Source of the DNA: Loripinus fragilis
Taxonomy: Eukaryota; Mollusca; Bivalvia; Lucinida; Lucinidae
Direction of reading: 5' to 3'
Assembly (NCBI GenBank): GCA_964019695.1
Contig: CAXHUL010000250.1
Coordinates: 62,001 to 126,000, forward strand
DNA: 64,000 nt
The translations under genes were made by a program, and so were the position numbers. The notes beneath the pieces were generated by a model. That model searched no databases. It saw only the letters and a list, made by a program, of their open reading frames with translations, and had not been told where the DNA came from. The stretch's first letter is position 1. Each line of letters starts with the position of its first letter. This document shows positions 52,301 through 53,565 of the stretch, one piece after another.

Positions 52301-53565
52301 CAGTTCAAACATGTGTTTTTGGTGCTCAAAAGAACCGTCTCAAAGAGACAGTTCTTTAGACGGTTCTTTTGAGTACCAACAACATATGTTTTGGTTAAGA
52401 AATAAGAAAAATAACTTTCAGTTACACACTCTTATCTGGGGGCCTGTATCTAAATTTGTTTTTCTAAACAAAAACATTTTTGATCTATTTCATGAGATTT
52501 CGACACTTAATGCACATGTGAAAAGTCTATAATTCTTATAATTCTTATTACATGCATGCACAGCAATTTAGTGGGCACAGAAGTATAAAATATGACCTTT
52601 GACCTGTGACATGTGATTTCCAACAATGTGGCATTTTGACAAGGGTAAACTCAGACGAGCCTGTACAGCCTCTTGTTAAGCTTAGAAACTCCAAACAATG
52701 TTCGGTCAGTAGCTTAACAGTCATAGAATATTCAAGCGACTAGCAAAGGCTCTGATCAGACTGTGCGTATGCACAGGCTGGTCTGAGCCTTTGCAGGTCA
52801 CACATACAACATTGTTGGAAATCTCATGCCGCGGCTCAATTTTTTGTCTTTATCCAGGTCATTACATTGTATATGACGGGCAGTGAAGACTCTTATTAAA
52901 CTTGTACTTGCGCAGGCATGTCTTAGCTTTTGCTTCTTGCATATGTGCAAAATACCAAAATCTCATGAACAGGCTCATTTATTAATATTTACATTTCCAC
53001 TGCGAGTCTTGAAATGAACCTTTACATTTGAGATGCTGTTCATAGCTTCATGAACATATATCTATTTAAACCACGCCAAAAAAAAGAGCGCTGTTTGGGC
53101 GAACCAACATCAACACCATCCAATAACGTTGTTTGTTTACTGACTTTTGTCTGAGGTCGAGCCCGTTATGTCATGACGTTAAACGCGGGAATTTGTTATG
53201 TCTAGTATAACTCAAAATATCCAGAAAACTAGCAAAGTAATATGAAAATTGAAAATTGGTGCTTGACTGATAACATAAAATAAATATAAGTAATAAGTAT
53301 GATTTTTATCTGTTTATGAGATCATGAACACTGCAGGTCTCTTACATGAAACTTATTCTGATGACATTGATCAAATTGCAATGTCACCCAGAAGTGGGTG
53401 GGGACATATGTTTTTTTTTCTTAAAACTCTATTTTTGTGTGTAAATAAATTTCAGCCTGTTGATATGACACAGAGGACTGTAGAATTGAGATGGAACCCA
53501 GAAATGGAGTGCTGGAACCCAGAGAGGAGAAATCAATCACTGTACACTTTATAGCTAACAGAACG
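7200..53565 (+). CDS. DLEC1: DLEC1/CFAP81 gene, internal portion, 17 exons found
   Basis: This is the multi-exon gene for the cilia and flagella protein DLEC1 (CFAP81), which in other animals is an axoneme-associated protein built largely of ASH/MSP-like beta-sandwich domains. The family was recognised from consecutive conserved blocks in the expected order: NPRFIPPS, STPYFSLGLG, GLVAPGMSCHY, RRPPPKLT, VGYCLVGG, GRFCIMPSAVWP, CDNCNVKHF, GEMTDATAQHLIRF, FSIHPPTGVLSP, FHSVLHQLLNMVP, LEIEVKG, HPYATHVPGKN, NQTLLPTVFEWG. By comparison with the vertebrate protein (about 1,750 residues, from family knowledge) the exons cover roughly residues 270-950. Exons from 22154 to 51902 all join in phase with GT and AG borders. 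The first two exons and the last carry frame problems. N-terminal exons and about the C-terminal half were not found. No other host gene was recognised, so nearly every repeat in the window is intronic to it. Confidence 0.9.
7302..7959 (+). repeat. Five-copy 138-bp array of exon end plus donor
   Basis: Copies begin at about 7302, 7440, 7577, 7715 and 7853. Each holds ~92 bp of exon (coding for LKRSRSDLGG through DEEYL) and ~46 bp of downstream intron with its own GTAATT donor. The unit is 46 codons long, but intron-derived stops (TAA in each joint, TGA in copies 3 and 4) close the read-through frame. Only the first copy has an upstream acceptor. The last copy ends directly against a palindromic MITE. 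Confidence 0.9.
7960..8145. mobile_element. Palindromic MITE (family P), complete copy
   Basis: Ends GGTCCAGATAAGA and TTTTATCTGGAGGCC are inverted. The core is a near-perfect palindrome: GTGCTCAAAAGAACCGTCTC then GAGACGGTTCTTTTGAGTAC, with flanking ACATGTGTTTTGGG and ACAACATATGTTTTGG. It abuts the last copy of the 138-bp exon array. Confidence 0.9.
8146..9420. other. No gene recognised
   Basis: AT-rich intronic sequence. The short reading frames show no family resemblance. Confidence 0.45.
9425..9632. mobile_element. Foldback MITE with central hairpin
   Basis: Termini CTTTACTCCATAATAGCGCC and AATAGCCTGTGGAGTAAAGG are inverted. The centre is a stem of AAAATATTATGAAAAATGGA against its complement around GCATTTACTCTTTTGGAGCAAATGC. 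Confidence 0.8.
9752..10077. mobile_element. Probable MITE with ACAGTGGAATCTCTTAAATT end
   Basis: The left end TACAGTGGAATCTC and the right end GCAGTTTTACTGTAA are loosely inverted, and inner TTCGAA and TTCAGAG-type motifs are shared. A palindromic family-P-like core sits inside it. Confidence 0.45.
9893..9956. repeat. Variant family-P palindrome
   Basis: AAACATATGTTTTATGTGCA followed by AAGAGAAACGTCTC and its inverse GAGACGTTTCTTTTACGTAC. The stem has co-varied (GAAACGTC instead of GAACCGTC on both arms), which suggests the hairpin is maintained in pairs. Confidence 0.75.
10098..10302 (+). CDS. DLEC1: DLEC1 exon 2 of those found (in-frame stop)
   Basis: The exon encodes AKFPRSDAWKQQMREDQREQ, then ERTSLNNLQAMTNYSRNPRF and IPPSA, then a TAA, then GAGSRSLIKAEKSKPKQIG and IQE before a GTAAGT donor. 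The NPRFIPPS block and the lysine-rich SLIK segment match the conserved DLEC1 region just before the first ASH domain. The TAA falls between a CCCCCC run and a GGGG run, so an indel or sequencing error is likely. The exon also ends one base short of the phase needed by the exon at 22154. A missing G at the donor or an unseen small exon could explain that. The acceptor (GTGTAG) has a weak pyrimidine tract. Confidence 0.7.
10453..10640. mobile_element. Palindromic MITE (family P) copy
   Basis: Starts GGTTTAGATAAAC and ends CACTCTTAACTAAAGGCC. The core GAATCGACTCATTGAGACGG is flanked by TTTTGAGTGCTTAAAA and GTTCTTTTGAGCACCCAAAA. Confidence 0.88.
10645..12820. other. Intronic sequence, no gene recognised
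   Basis: Long AT-rich stretch within the 10.3-22.2 kb intron. A short direct repeat is present near 11810-11850 (CATACAGGAGA twice). No exon was identified. Confidence 0.45.
12830..12905 (+). pseudogene. Tiny reverse-transcriptase remnant
   Basis: Reads CHLKGGVRQGCFLSLILNNL, which matches the GVRQGCxLSPxLFN motif of LINE reverse transcriptases (motif 4 region). No longer homology could be traced on either side. It is likely a truncated non-LTR fragment, unrelated to the LINE at 16-20 kb, which has GCRQGDPLSP instead. Confidence 0.45.
13540..14012. repeat. ~145-bp repeat array, first block
   Basis: Three units with CACTGTGACCTTGA at about 13635, 13774 and 13924. Exact GGTCACTGTGACC occurs at 13771 and 13920. 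Confidence 0.9.
14013..14910. mobile_element. 0.9-kb TIR element nested in the repeat array
   Basis: The 16-bp termini TTCTAGCGATAAGGCG (14013-14028) and CGCCTTATCGCTAGAA (14895-14910) are perfect inverses. Host repeat sequence is broken off at GGAATTCCAAA and resumes at TTTGGTGTGTGG. No transposase was seen. An internal inverted repeat lies at 14403-14505. Confidence 0.85.
14403..14505. repeat. Internal ~33-bp-arm hairpin
   Basis: CTTTGCCCCCCTAGACCCAA with GACGCCCTTTAC is inverted as CAAAGGGCATCTTGGG with TATAGGGGGGCAAAG. The loop is ~40 bp. Confidence 0.85.
14911..16073. repeat. ~145-bp repeat array, second block
   Basis: About eight units. Two consecutive groups (15430-15720 and 15710-16000) are near-identical over ~280 bp, so the array has also grown by dimer duplication. 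Exact GGTCACTGTGACC occurs at 15367, 15507 and 15787. The block stops at GGGTCACTG, where the LINE poly(T) begins. Confidence 0.9.
16687..18478 (-). pseudogene. LINE ORF2, reverse transcriptase palm and C-terminus
   Basis: Contains the RT palm aspartates in DFEKAFDS and YADDT, followed by a ~350-residue thumb and connection region, and ends with a CTFC...H...C zinc-knuckle-like motif seen at the C-terminus of many L1-like ORF2 proteins. It is split at about 17400 and 16912 by frameshifts. Confidence 0.9.
18515..20196 (-). pseudogene. LINE ORF2, endonuclease and fingers part
   Basis: The pieces at 19990-20196, 19806-20003, 19435-19671 and 18515-19438 form one endonuclease-to-RT reading path with frameshifts. 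Recognisable residues are MSDLHIISFNTQGLQGINKR at the start, the QDTH metal-binding glutamate/aspartate region, GDYNC, RLDYFLIS and the SDHS box. It continues into a linker and the RT N-terminus (KSPGLTGFSADFLKVFW). Confidence 0.88.
20224..21047. repeat. ~145-bp repeat array, third block, and right TIR
   Basis: About five more diverged units (CATCTTGGGATGGC at 20478, 20610, 20880) with one exact GGTCACTGTGACC at 20370, ending in CCTTGGGGGGCATTC. Confidence 0.85.
21603..21715 (+). mobile_element. MITE family C, left half only
   Basis: TACAGTAAAATCTGTCTTAA through TCAAAAGTATTGCAGAATG matches the first half of the copy at 27001. Confidence 0.75.
21803..21977. mobile_element. Palindromic MITE (family P), complete copy
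   Basis: Ends GGTTTAGATAAAC and TTCTTAACTAAAGGTC. Core GAACCGTCTCATTGAGATGG with both TTTTGGTTGCTCAAAA and TTTTGAGTACCCAAAA arms. Confidence 0.9.
21997..22105. mobile_element. Family P copy lacking half of its palindrome
   Basis: The left end AGATAAACAAAA and the right arm GAGCACCCACAACATATGTT are present, but the GAACCGTCTC arm is deleted. Confidence 0.75.
22154..22235 (+). CDS. DLEC1: DLEC1 exon at 22.2 kb
   Basis: After a CTTTCAG acceptor and a split codon it encodes SDEHSQVFLVSPPEVVFSEY and KVGQVYE, ending in phase 0 at GTAAGA. This is the start of the first ASH/MSP-like domain: the pattern PxxVxFxxYxVGxxYE is the usual opening strand of such domains in DLEC1 proteins. Confidence 0.88.
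22778..22860. repeat. Family P fragment
   Basis: CAAAACATATGTTTAGGTGG then TTCTTTTGAGTGCTTGTAAC. Confidence 0.6.
22935..23022 (+). CDS. DLEC1: DLEC1 exon at 22.9 kb
   Basis: It encodes LTLTLKNVSSCIRQCRALPV and STPYFSLGL, then a split glycine codon, between GATTACAG and GTAAGT. LTLKNVS is the typical second strand of an ASH domain and STPYFSLGLG is a highly conserved DLEC1 block. Phases agree with both neighbours. Confidence 0.92.
23040..23272. mobile_element. MITE family T, copy 2
   Basis: Matches 6485-6726: ACAAAACCTGTCTTTAGGGC at the left, GGACAGGTTGTCTTGCATTG with AGGCCCA at the right, and an internal ATCAAATTGCGCGGATG. Confidence 0.85.
23288..23400 (+). repeat. Short direct duplication
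   Basis: ATGAAGCATGTTAAAATGTT followed by GCTATTC occurs twice about 36 bp apart (23312 and 23348). Confidence 0.75.
23641..23755. repeat. Long hairpin (foldback MITE)
   Basis: AACATTCTTTTCCTTGTTTT, AACGCTTGTCAAACCC and GTGATAATGTGTTG are followed by their inverses (CAACACATTATCAC, CCTTGGCAAATGTT, AAAACACGGAAAAGAATGTT). Arms of about 55 bp with almost no loop. Confidence 0.9.
24326..24450 (+). repeat. Dispersed 'RNRYNQV' repeat copy
   Basis: AGGAATCGATACAATCAAGC, ACCCAGGATACCAATGGGAA and AAACGAGAGCCAAGA match (inverted) the copies at 41868 and 46825. Confidence 0.75.
24571..24743 (+). CDS. DLEC1: DLEC1 exon at 24.6 kb
   Basis: It encodes GQFPGEHGLVAPGMSCHYAV, then RFAPDSLRDFHDEIKIQIQS and AVPITVPLLGRRPPPKLT. 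It closes the first ASH domain: GLVAPGMSCHY and RFAPDSLxDF are the conserved final strands, and RRPPPKLT is the linker to the next domain. It lies between TTATTTTAG and GTAAGA, with 1 nt carried over to the next exon. Confidence 0.94.
24794..24980. mobile_element. Family P copy, inverted
   Basis: Starts AGGCCTTTAGTTAAGAATG and ends TTTTGTTTATTGAAACC, the reverse of the copy at 21803. The core palindrome is degraded (ATAACCTTCTCATGTGACAG). Confidence 0.8.
25102..25310 (+). mobile_element. tRNA-derived SINE copy 2
   Basis: AGTAGCTCAATCGGTAGAGT (box A), TAGTTTGAGCCTC (box B region), GTCCTTGCGCAAGACAC, TACTGGTTCAACCCAG, ending in a CAAACAAACC-type tail. Confidence 0.85.
25544..26450. mobile_element. 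Harbinger-like non-autonomous element, TAA target site
   Basis: Inverted ends GGGCTATTCCAGAAAAAATT and ATTTTTTTCTGGAATAGCCC, with CCTAGGGGGG and CCCCCTCTAGG inside. Flanked by TAA on both sides (25541-25543 and 26451-26453), the 3-bp target pattern of PIF/Harbinger elements. Subterminal ATATGGGTNNTTGG-like motifs are repeated. No transposase frame. A short hairpin, GATTGCGGTATGCA, ATACCGCAATC, lies near 25868. Confidence 0.82.
26584..26717 (+). CDS. DLEC1: DLEC1 exon at 26.6 kb
   Basis: It encodes LPSVVDVGYCLVGGCHVTQL, VVKNEGGPGRFCIMPSAVWP and TTNFK, completing a leucine codon split with the previous exon. DVGYCLVGG and GRFCIMPxxxWP are among the strongest DLEC1 signatures and begin the second ASH domain. 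It ends in phase 0 at GTAATT. Confidence 0.95.
27001..27212. mobile_element. MITE family C, complete copy
   Basis: Inverted ends TACAGTAAAAACCTGTCT and AGACAGGTTTTACTGTA. Internal hairpin AGTATTGCAGAATGCTCC and GGAGCATTCTGCAATACTTT. Confidence 0.88.
27245..27428 (+). CDS. DLEC1: DLEC1 exon at 27.2 kb, seed of the 133-bp array
   Basis: It encodes SVVHNGNVPIPPFDIRPAVL, EIAKDDTVVMDIVFQPPQVK and SYSVDMCMVCDNCNVKHFSI, then K and a split glycine. PFDIRPAVLEIA and MVCDNCNVK are conserved DLEC1 blocks at the end of the second ASH domain. The donor here is GTGAGT, whereas most later copies of the same junction have GTAAGT. The part from 27317 onward is repeated 16 more times downstream. Confidence 0.95.
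27317..29519 (+). repeat. 133-bp exon-plus-donor tandem array, 17 copies
   Basis: Unit starts lie at 27317, 27450, 27583, 27715, a partial at ~27848, then 27926, 28059, 28192, 28325, 28457, 28590, 28723, 28856, 28988, 29121, 29254 and 29387. Spacing is 132-133 bp. Each unit is 112 bp of the DLEC1 exon plus about 21 bp of intron with a donor: GTGAGT in copy 1, GTTAGT in copies 2 and 3, GTAAGT later. Read-through past copy 1 meets TGATGA in the intron part. No copy after the first has its own acceptor. The joint falls at GATGATACAG, where the exon motif meets a similar intron sequence. Confidence 0.97.
29875..30012. mobile_element. Palindromic MITE copy (family P), degraded
   Basis: It starts GGTCCAGATAAAC and has the family core with a weakened palindrome (TTACCTTCTTATTGAGAC then GTTCTTTT) and an ACATATGTTTTAG arm. 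The right end is not clear. Confidence 0.7.
30762..30924 (+). CDS. DLEC1: DLEC1 exon at 30.8 kb, seed of the 100-bp array
   Basis: It encodes GEAEKAGVDLVSVERGTAQP, LPGEMTDATAQHLIRFDNLN and PFTYTDRSCVVKNV, then a threonine codon split with the next exon. GEMTDATAQHLIRFDN is the conserved DLEC1 block that opens the third ASH-like domain. It lies between CCTTTCAAG and GTAAGT. Its last ~83 bp with the donor is repeated six more times. Confidence 0.95.
30842..31540 (+). repeat. 100-bp exon-plus-donor array, 7 copies
   Basis: The motif CAACATCTGA recurs at 30851, 30951, 31051, 31151, 31251, 31351 and 31451, an exact 100-bp period. Each unit holds the exon end (AQHLIRFDNLNPFTYTDRS) and a GTAAGT donor. 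Copies 2-7 alternate between two variants (TTTTGTTGTTAAG and TTGTGTTGTCAAG), so the array also has a 200-bp higher-order period, three dimers long. Confidence 0.97.
31541..31953 (+). mobile_element. hAT-like non-autonomous element, copy 2
   Basis: Perfect-looking 16-bp TIRs CAGGGGTGTGGAAATA and TATTTCCACTCCCCTG. Flanks TAATAAC and TAGTAAC form an imperfect 7-8 bp target duplication, as expected for hAT. The insertion is in the intron tail of the last 100-bp exon-array unit. No coding capacity. Confidence 0.85.
31970..32160 (+). mobile_element. tRNA-derived SINE copy 3
   Basis: AGTGGCTCAGTGGTAGAGTG, CCAGTTTGAGCCTCACCAG, TGTCCTTGAGCAAGACAC, then a partly deleted middle and ATTGTTGACTGGGATGTAAA. 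Confidence 0.87.
32261..32715. repeat. 92-bp intronic minisatellite, 5 copies
   Basis: Copies at 32261, 32352, 32444, 32536 and 32628. The unit contains AGTATAAAAAGTATCAGTAT, GCAGCTTATACCTATCCTC and CCCATGTTGAACCCTG. The long minus-strand open frames here come from the repetition and are not genes. Confidence 0.95.
33432..33618 (+). CDS. DLEC1: DLEC1 exon at 33.4 kb
   Basis: After the split threonine it encodes NVSLPFQWIIYKPQFDSPGS, NSASKKYDRVPDVDSVFSIH and PPTGVLSPAEQMEFKITYAP, then PI. NVxLPFxWxxxKP and FSIxPPTGVLSPxExxEF are ASH-domain strands conserved in DLEC1. The acceptor is TTTTTCAG and the donor GTAAGT, phase 0. Confidence 0.95.
33644..33842. mobile_element. Family P copy with variant core
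   Basis: Ends CATCCAGATAAG and CTCTTATCTGGTCGG. The core is a different perfect palindrome: TTTTCTCATTGCTCAACCAA, AGCATATGTTGTG, then the inverse. It begins only 25 bp after the 33.4-kb exon donor. Confidence 0.85.
34088..34276. mobile_element. Palindromic MITE (family P) copy
   Basis: Ends AGGTCTAGACAAG and CACTCTTATCTAGAGG. Core GAACCTTCTCATTGAAATGG with TGCTCAAAA and TTTTTGAGGACCC arms. Confidence 0.85.
34299..35722. mobile_element. Complete TIR element with 191-bp internal repeats
   Basis: Perfect 12-bp TIRs ATACCCCCCGCA (34299-34310) and TGCGGGGGGTAT (35711-35722). Just inside the left end is a GTGCGTCCGTCCGTCCGT run. GGGCCGATCAACTCCTACCA recurs at 34581, 34772, 34963, 35154 and 35345, exactly 191 bp apart each time. 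No coding capacity. A truncated relative lies at 4978-5496. Confidence 0.9.
35910..36125 (+). mobile_element. tRNA-derived SINE copy 4 with poly(A)
   Basis: GGAGTGGCTCAGTGGTAGAG, GGTTGCTAATTCAAGACTC, TGTCCTTTAGCAAGACAA, and a tail running into A20 at about 36104. Confidence 0.85.
36935..37260. repeat. Dispersed repeat D, copy 1
   Basis: GTAAGTGAGTATGATCAGGA, GCAAAACTAGAATGGACACA, GAACCACCGCCTTAGAAC and GGGGGCTTAAATGCATTTTA also occur in the same order at 53745-54100, and the first part is also at 61797. An open frame across it is fortuitous. Confidence 0.85.
37378..37475 (+). mobile_element. SINE 3' fragment
   Basis: TACTGGTTCAACCTAGGAAG, ACATGACT and ATTGTTGACTGGGAT match the SINE tail without the tRNA head. 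Confidence 0.7.
38240..38395 (+). repeat. 77-bp direct duplication
   Basis: GGTGGCTGGGTACNGCTT through GGCTGTCATCTAGTACTACC appears twice (38242 and 38319). Confidence 0.9.
38380..38700 (+). repeat. ~150-bp direct duplication
   Basis: CATCTAGTACTACCGGTAC, CTTCTTCATGC, TTCATTGTCCTGTCT and GCCTACAGTTCAATGTATAT occur twice about 150 bp apart, diverged. Confidence 0.88.
39328..39545. mobile_element. MITE family C, complete copy
   Basis: TACAGTGAAACCTTGTCT and its inverse ACACAGGTTTCACTGTA as ends, with the internal hairpin AGCATTGCAGAATGCTTC and GAGAGCATTCTGCAATGCTT. Confidence 0.88.
39955..40110 (+). repeat. ~115-bp direct duplication
   Basis: AACTTGATCGATGTCATAAT, then TATTTGATCGCATATACAGG, recurs as AACTTGATAGATAGCATAAT about 88 bp later, with the same following TATTTGATCGCATATACAGG. 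Confidence 0.8.
40173..40341 (+). CDS. DLEC1: DLEC1 exon at 40.2 kb
   Basis: It encodes VDNFHSVLHQLLNMVPPSIE, then a charged low-complexity linker (SMSHSSSTSKDKDGNDDKNK, SQEDDNISEIILHQKD) and one base of the next codon. NFHSVLHQLLNMVP is the conserved DLEC1 segment and the acidic linker is the usual variable insert. It lies between ATTTATAG and GTAAGT. A second, diverged copy of the linker and donor follows at once. Confidence 0.92.
40231..40500 (+). repeat. Two-copy 138-bp duplication of exon end plus donor
   Basis: The exon stretch from ATGTC at 40236 recurs at 40374 (138-bp period), including a second GTAAGT donor near 40480. Copy 2 has a 6-bp deletion around the AAATCTCAAGAAGATG stretch and several substitutions. 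It has no acceptor of its own, and the intron tail of copy 1 contains TAG codons. Confidence 0.9.
41224..41370. repeat. Long hairpin (foldback MITE)
   Basis: ATTCTATTTAAAATATAGGA, TTTATAAAC, CAGGTAAAAATC, AAAGAAAAAAGTGCTTGCG and then the inverses in order. Arms ~70 bp meeting at TGCGCA. Confidence 0.9.
41642..41828. mobile_element. Palindromic MITE (family P), inverted copy
   Basis: AGGCCCCCAGATAAAAATGC at the left. Core GAACCGTCTCGATGAGACAG, arms GGGTACTCAAAA and TTTTAAGCACCC. Confidence 0.86.
41868..42012 (-). repeat. Dispersed 'RNRYNQV' repeat copy
   Basis: CTTGTGGTCACCTGCTGGGA, GGGCTGACCTCTTGGCTCTC, TCCCATTGGTATCTTGGGT and GATTGAATCGATTCCTGATC match 46889-47020. Confidence 0.85.
42098..42275 (+). 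mobile_element. SINE copy 5, 5' truncated
   Basis: TGCTTGACTCAAAACGGAGG, GCGGGTTGGAGCCTCAC, TGTCCTTGAGCAAGACAC, ATTGTTGATGGGATGTAAAG and a CAAACAAAATCAAAC tail. It ends just before the 126-bp exon array. Confidence 0.83.
42281..42885 (+). repeat. 126-bp acceptor-plus-exon array, 5 copies
   Basis: Acceptors of the form CATATTTCAG end just before 42292, 42418, 42544, 42670 and 42796, an exact 126-bp period. Each unit carries the exon start (SPFVDVTALEIEVKG through HPYATH) followed by an in-frame TAG and intron sequence leading to the next acceptor. Only the fifth copy continues into VPGKNLVGTM and a donor. The polarity is the reverse of the donor arrays in the same gene. Confidence 0.96.
42796..42935 (+). 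CDS. DLEC1: DLEC1 exon at 42.8 kb
   Basis: The terminal copy of the 126-bp array is the complete exon. After a split codon it encodes SPFVDVTALEIEVKGESTPL, NVVLHPYATHVPGKNLVGTM and LKKMIT, ending in phase 0 at GTAACT. ALEIEVKG and HPYAxxVPGKN are conserved DLEC1 blocks. Using any upstream acceptor would run into the in-frame TAG. Confidence 0.94.
42970..43125. mobile_element. Family P copy, degraded and inverted
   Basis: AGGCCTTTATATAGTTAAGA, TCTTATTTCTCCACAGAAAC, GGGTACTCAAAAG. The right half is shortened. Confidence 0.65.
43762..43855 (+). CDS. DLEC1: DLEC1 exon at 43.8 kb, version a
   Basis: A 94-bp exon between CTTGTAG and GTAAGC encodes MANHSHLTITFQWEPYIEKY and ILEVEPPFGEL, then a split glycine. 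It matches the ASH-domain strand N-S-xxxFxWE and the IxEVEPxxG turn. It joins in phase both upstream (after KKMIT) and downstream (before the exon at 46302). Confidence 0.9.
43878..43971 (+). CDS. DLEC1: DLEC1 exon at 43.8 kb, version b (duplicate)
   Basis: This is a second complete 94-bp copy with its own CTTGTAG acceptor and GTAAGA donor. It encodes MVNHSHSTITFQWEPYIEKY and ILEVVPPFGEL, three residue changes from version a (A2V, L7S, E25V), and it has identical phases. Only 22 nt separates it from version a, too short for a spliceosomal intron. The two copies can therefore only be alternatives unless both are skipped. Confidence 0.85.
43972..45365. other. Intron, no feature recognised
   Basis: AT-rich sequence without repeats related to those elsewhere. 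One minus-strand frame near 44.5-44.7 kb shows no family resemblance. Confidence 0.45.
45371..45580 (+). mobile_element. tRNA-derived SINE copy 6
   Basis: GGAGCGCAGTGGCTCAGTGG, TAGAGTGCTAGACTCGAGAC, CAAGTTCAAGCCTCACCAG, GGTCCTTGAGTAAGACACA, and the tail AATCAAATCAAACAAACA. Confidence 0.88.
46133..46247. repeat. ~50-bp-arm hairpin (foldback MITE)
   Basis: AAAACTATTACCCCTCGGTA, CCATGGACGACCTGAT, ACACTATTACAC and then the inverses GTGCAATAGTG, CATCAGGTGGTCGAC, CACCTCGGGGTAATAGTTTT. The loop is TCAGCCTTCGGCCTC, itself partly palindromic. Confidence 0.9.
46302..46432 (+). CDS. DLEC1: DLEC1 exon at 46.3 kb
   Basis: It completes the glycine codon, then encodes DPGMAMDMELCITGPGPGKI, DHTLYCHVMNLEEPLHLQVQ and AEFK. 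It is the closing part of an ASH-like domain with the DLEC1 pattern GPGPGxxxHxLxCxV...LxVxAxFK. It lies between AATGTTTCAG and GTACTG, phase 0 at the end. Confidence 0.93.
46678..46706. repeat. CAT/ATC microsatellite
   Basis: A run of nine to ten CAT triplets. Confidence 0.95.
46825..47035 (-). repeat. Dispersed 'RNRYNQV' repeat, longest copy
   Basis: The minus strand contains AGGAATCGATACAATCAAGT, ACCCAGGATACCAATGGGAA, ACACCACAAACGAGAGCC and AGCAGGTGACCACAAAGCAC. Five copies occur in the window in both orientations. The open frame over it is not evidence of a gene. Confidence 0.85.
47151..47343. mobile_element. Foldback MITE with CTCAACTCAACTGAGCATG ends
   Basis: CATGCTCAACTCAACTGAGC is followed by ATGAAATT. 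The inverse set AAATTTCATGCTCAGTTGAG and TTGAGCATGAAA ends it. Internal AATGTTAAAATGTCGACAAT and its inverse around GTTGGCATATTAACATTTA extend the hairpin. Confidence 0.85.
47441..47599 (+). CDS. DLEC1: DLEC1 exon at 47.4 kb
   Basis: A 53-codon exon encodes GLEMSIDEPDINFGLVRLGQ, TVSKEITVNNMSQIITTWSI and QDSPEFASSEDDM. INFGLVRLGQxVxKEITVNN is a canonical ASH-domain opening (PxxxxFGxxxxGxxxxxxxxxxN). It lies between TTTAATTTCAG and GTAGGT, phase 0 on both sides. Confidence 0.94.
47705..48770. mobile_element. TIR-satellite-like element with ~150-bp repeats, no right end seen
   Basis: Starts TATGACCCCCAAACATATAG and contains GTCGGCGTCAGAGTCTGCGTCC next to it, as in the other two such elements. 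About six units follow, each with TATCTTCTGAACCAGTTGAT, ACCAAACTTGCATAGATACA, GAAGAGTTGA, and TGACCTTGACCT next to an inverted AAGGTCACC. Units are about 148-153 bp apart. No matching right terminus was found. Confidence 0.75.
48899..49092. mobile_element. Palindromic MITE (family P), complete copy
   Basis: AGGTTTAGATAAAC at the left and AACTAAAGTCCT at the right. Core GAACCGTCTCATTGAGACAG. It ends 25 bp before the 49.1-kb exon, so it lies over the branch point and pyrimidine-tract region. Confidence 0.9.
49117..49304 (+). CDS. DLEC1: DLEC1 exon at 49.1 kb, with internal coding repeat
   Basis: It encodes AFSELIFEPSRGELKPLSEF, TFEPSGGELKPLETKKVKVT and FQPVSAKSVRHVIEVMVEDG, then TD and a split cysteine. 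A 15-residue unit, SEFTFEPSGGELKPL, occurs twice in a row (45-bp period at 49123 and 49168). The family normally has one such strand pair, so this copy lengthens the ASH domain by 15 residues. It lies between TTATTTTGCAG and GTAAAT. Confidence 0.93.
49370..49440 (+). mobile_element. Single mariner-type terminus
   Basis: TACGAGGGTTGTCCCAGAAA looks like one end of a mariner-group element. No matching inverted end was found nearby. Confidence 0.45.
49462..49612. mobile_element. Palindromic MITE (family P) copy
   Basis: TTTTCCTACCCATAATTTTA, core CAACTGTCTCATTGAGATGG, TTTTGAGTACCCACAACATA, ending TCTTAACTAAAGGCC. Confidence 0.87.
49798..50093. mobile_element. MITE with CATGCGCGGATCCAGA ends
   Basis: CATGCGCGGATCCAGA at the left and TCTGGATCAGCGCATG at the right are inverted. 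GTCAGAGGGGATCC and GGTCCGGACCCCC motifs lie inside. About 295 bp, non-coding. Confidence 0.8.
50158..51486 (+). mobile_element. Degraded mariner element with TIRs
   Basis: TIRs TACGAGGATGGGATCAAAAG and its inverse CTTTTGATCCCGCCCTCGTA, each continuing with TAATGC, bounded by TA. About 1.33 kb, the usual full length of a mariner. The transposase is on the + strand and broken. Size, TIR sequence and protein motifs all agree. Confidence 0.93.
50240..51420 (+). pseudogene. Mariner transposase pseudogene
   Basis: Recognisable parts: MNVVTDDESWIHYFESHRKI (first catalytic Asp in TDDES), then NQV followed by a TGA where Trp is usual, TKEQEGLVIPKGVKKVMYAI, SIPKGKSMNTRFYRNKVLRK, LNGNASSHKA (where the second catalytic Asp of the usual HDNA box is replaced by Gly), and in another frame VSVLEHSPYSPDLVPCDFFL with the third Asp. 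Stops and at least two frameshifts make it inactive. The N-terminal DNA-binding half is strongly eroded. Confidence 0.9.
51749..51902 (+). CDS. DLEC1: DLEC1 exon at 51.7 kb
   Basis: After the split cysteine it encodes NISCFAEVLVAQVCLERCEL, AIPEIYKKVPVLAAAKLINQ and TLLPTVFEWGD. The string KLINQTLLPTVFEWG is a strong DLEC1 signature that opens the next ASH domain. It lies between CTGAACAG and GTAAGT, phase 0 at the end. Confidence 0.95.
51920..52245. other. Intron, nothing recognised
   Basis: No repeat or exon was recognised. Confidence 0.4.
52246..52445. mobile_element. Family P copy with duplicated arm
   Basis: GCTCAAAAGAACCGTCTCAA, AGAGACAGTTCTTTAGACGG, TTCTTTTGAGTACC: the right arm of the palindrome contains GTTCTTT twice. 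The end CACTCTTATCTGGGGGCC is intact. Confidence 0.86.
52690..52805. repeat. Fragment related to MITE family T
   Basis: Contains GCAAAGGCTCTGATCAGACT, GTGCGTATGCACAGGCTGGT and CTGAGCCTTTGC, the same inner core as 6485-6726, with its own short inverted ends. Confidence 0.65.
53456..53565 (+). CDS. DLEC1: DLEC1 exon at 53.5 kb (one-base frameshift)
   Basis: The acceptor AAATTTCAG precedes PVDMTQRTVELRWNP, in phase with the previous exon. The conserved continuation RNGVLEPREEKSITVHFIAN, then RT, lies in the next frame over. The two connect if the CCC run at about 53497 has one more C, so a deletion or a homopolymer sequencing error is likely. The donor at 53566 is GTAGGT. The exon end and donor are repeated twice more downstream. 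Confidence 0.8.
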
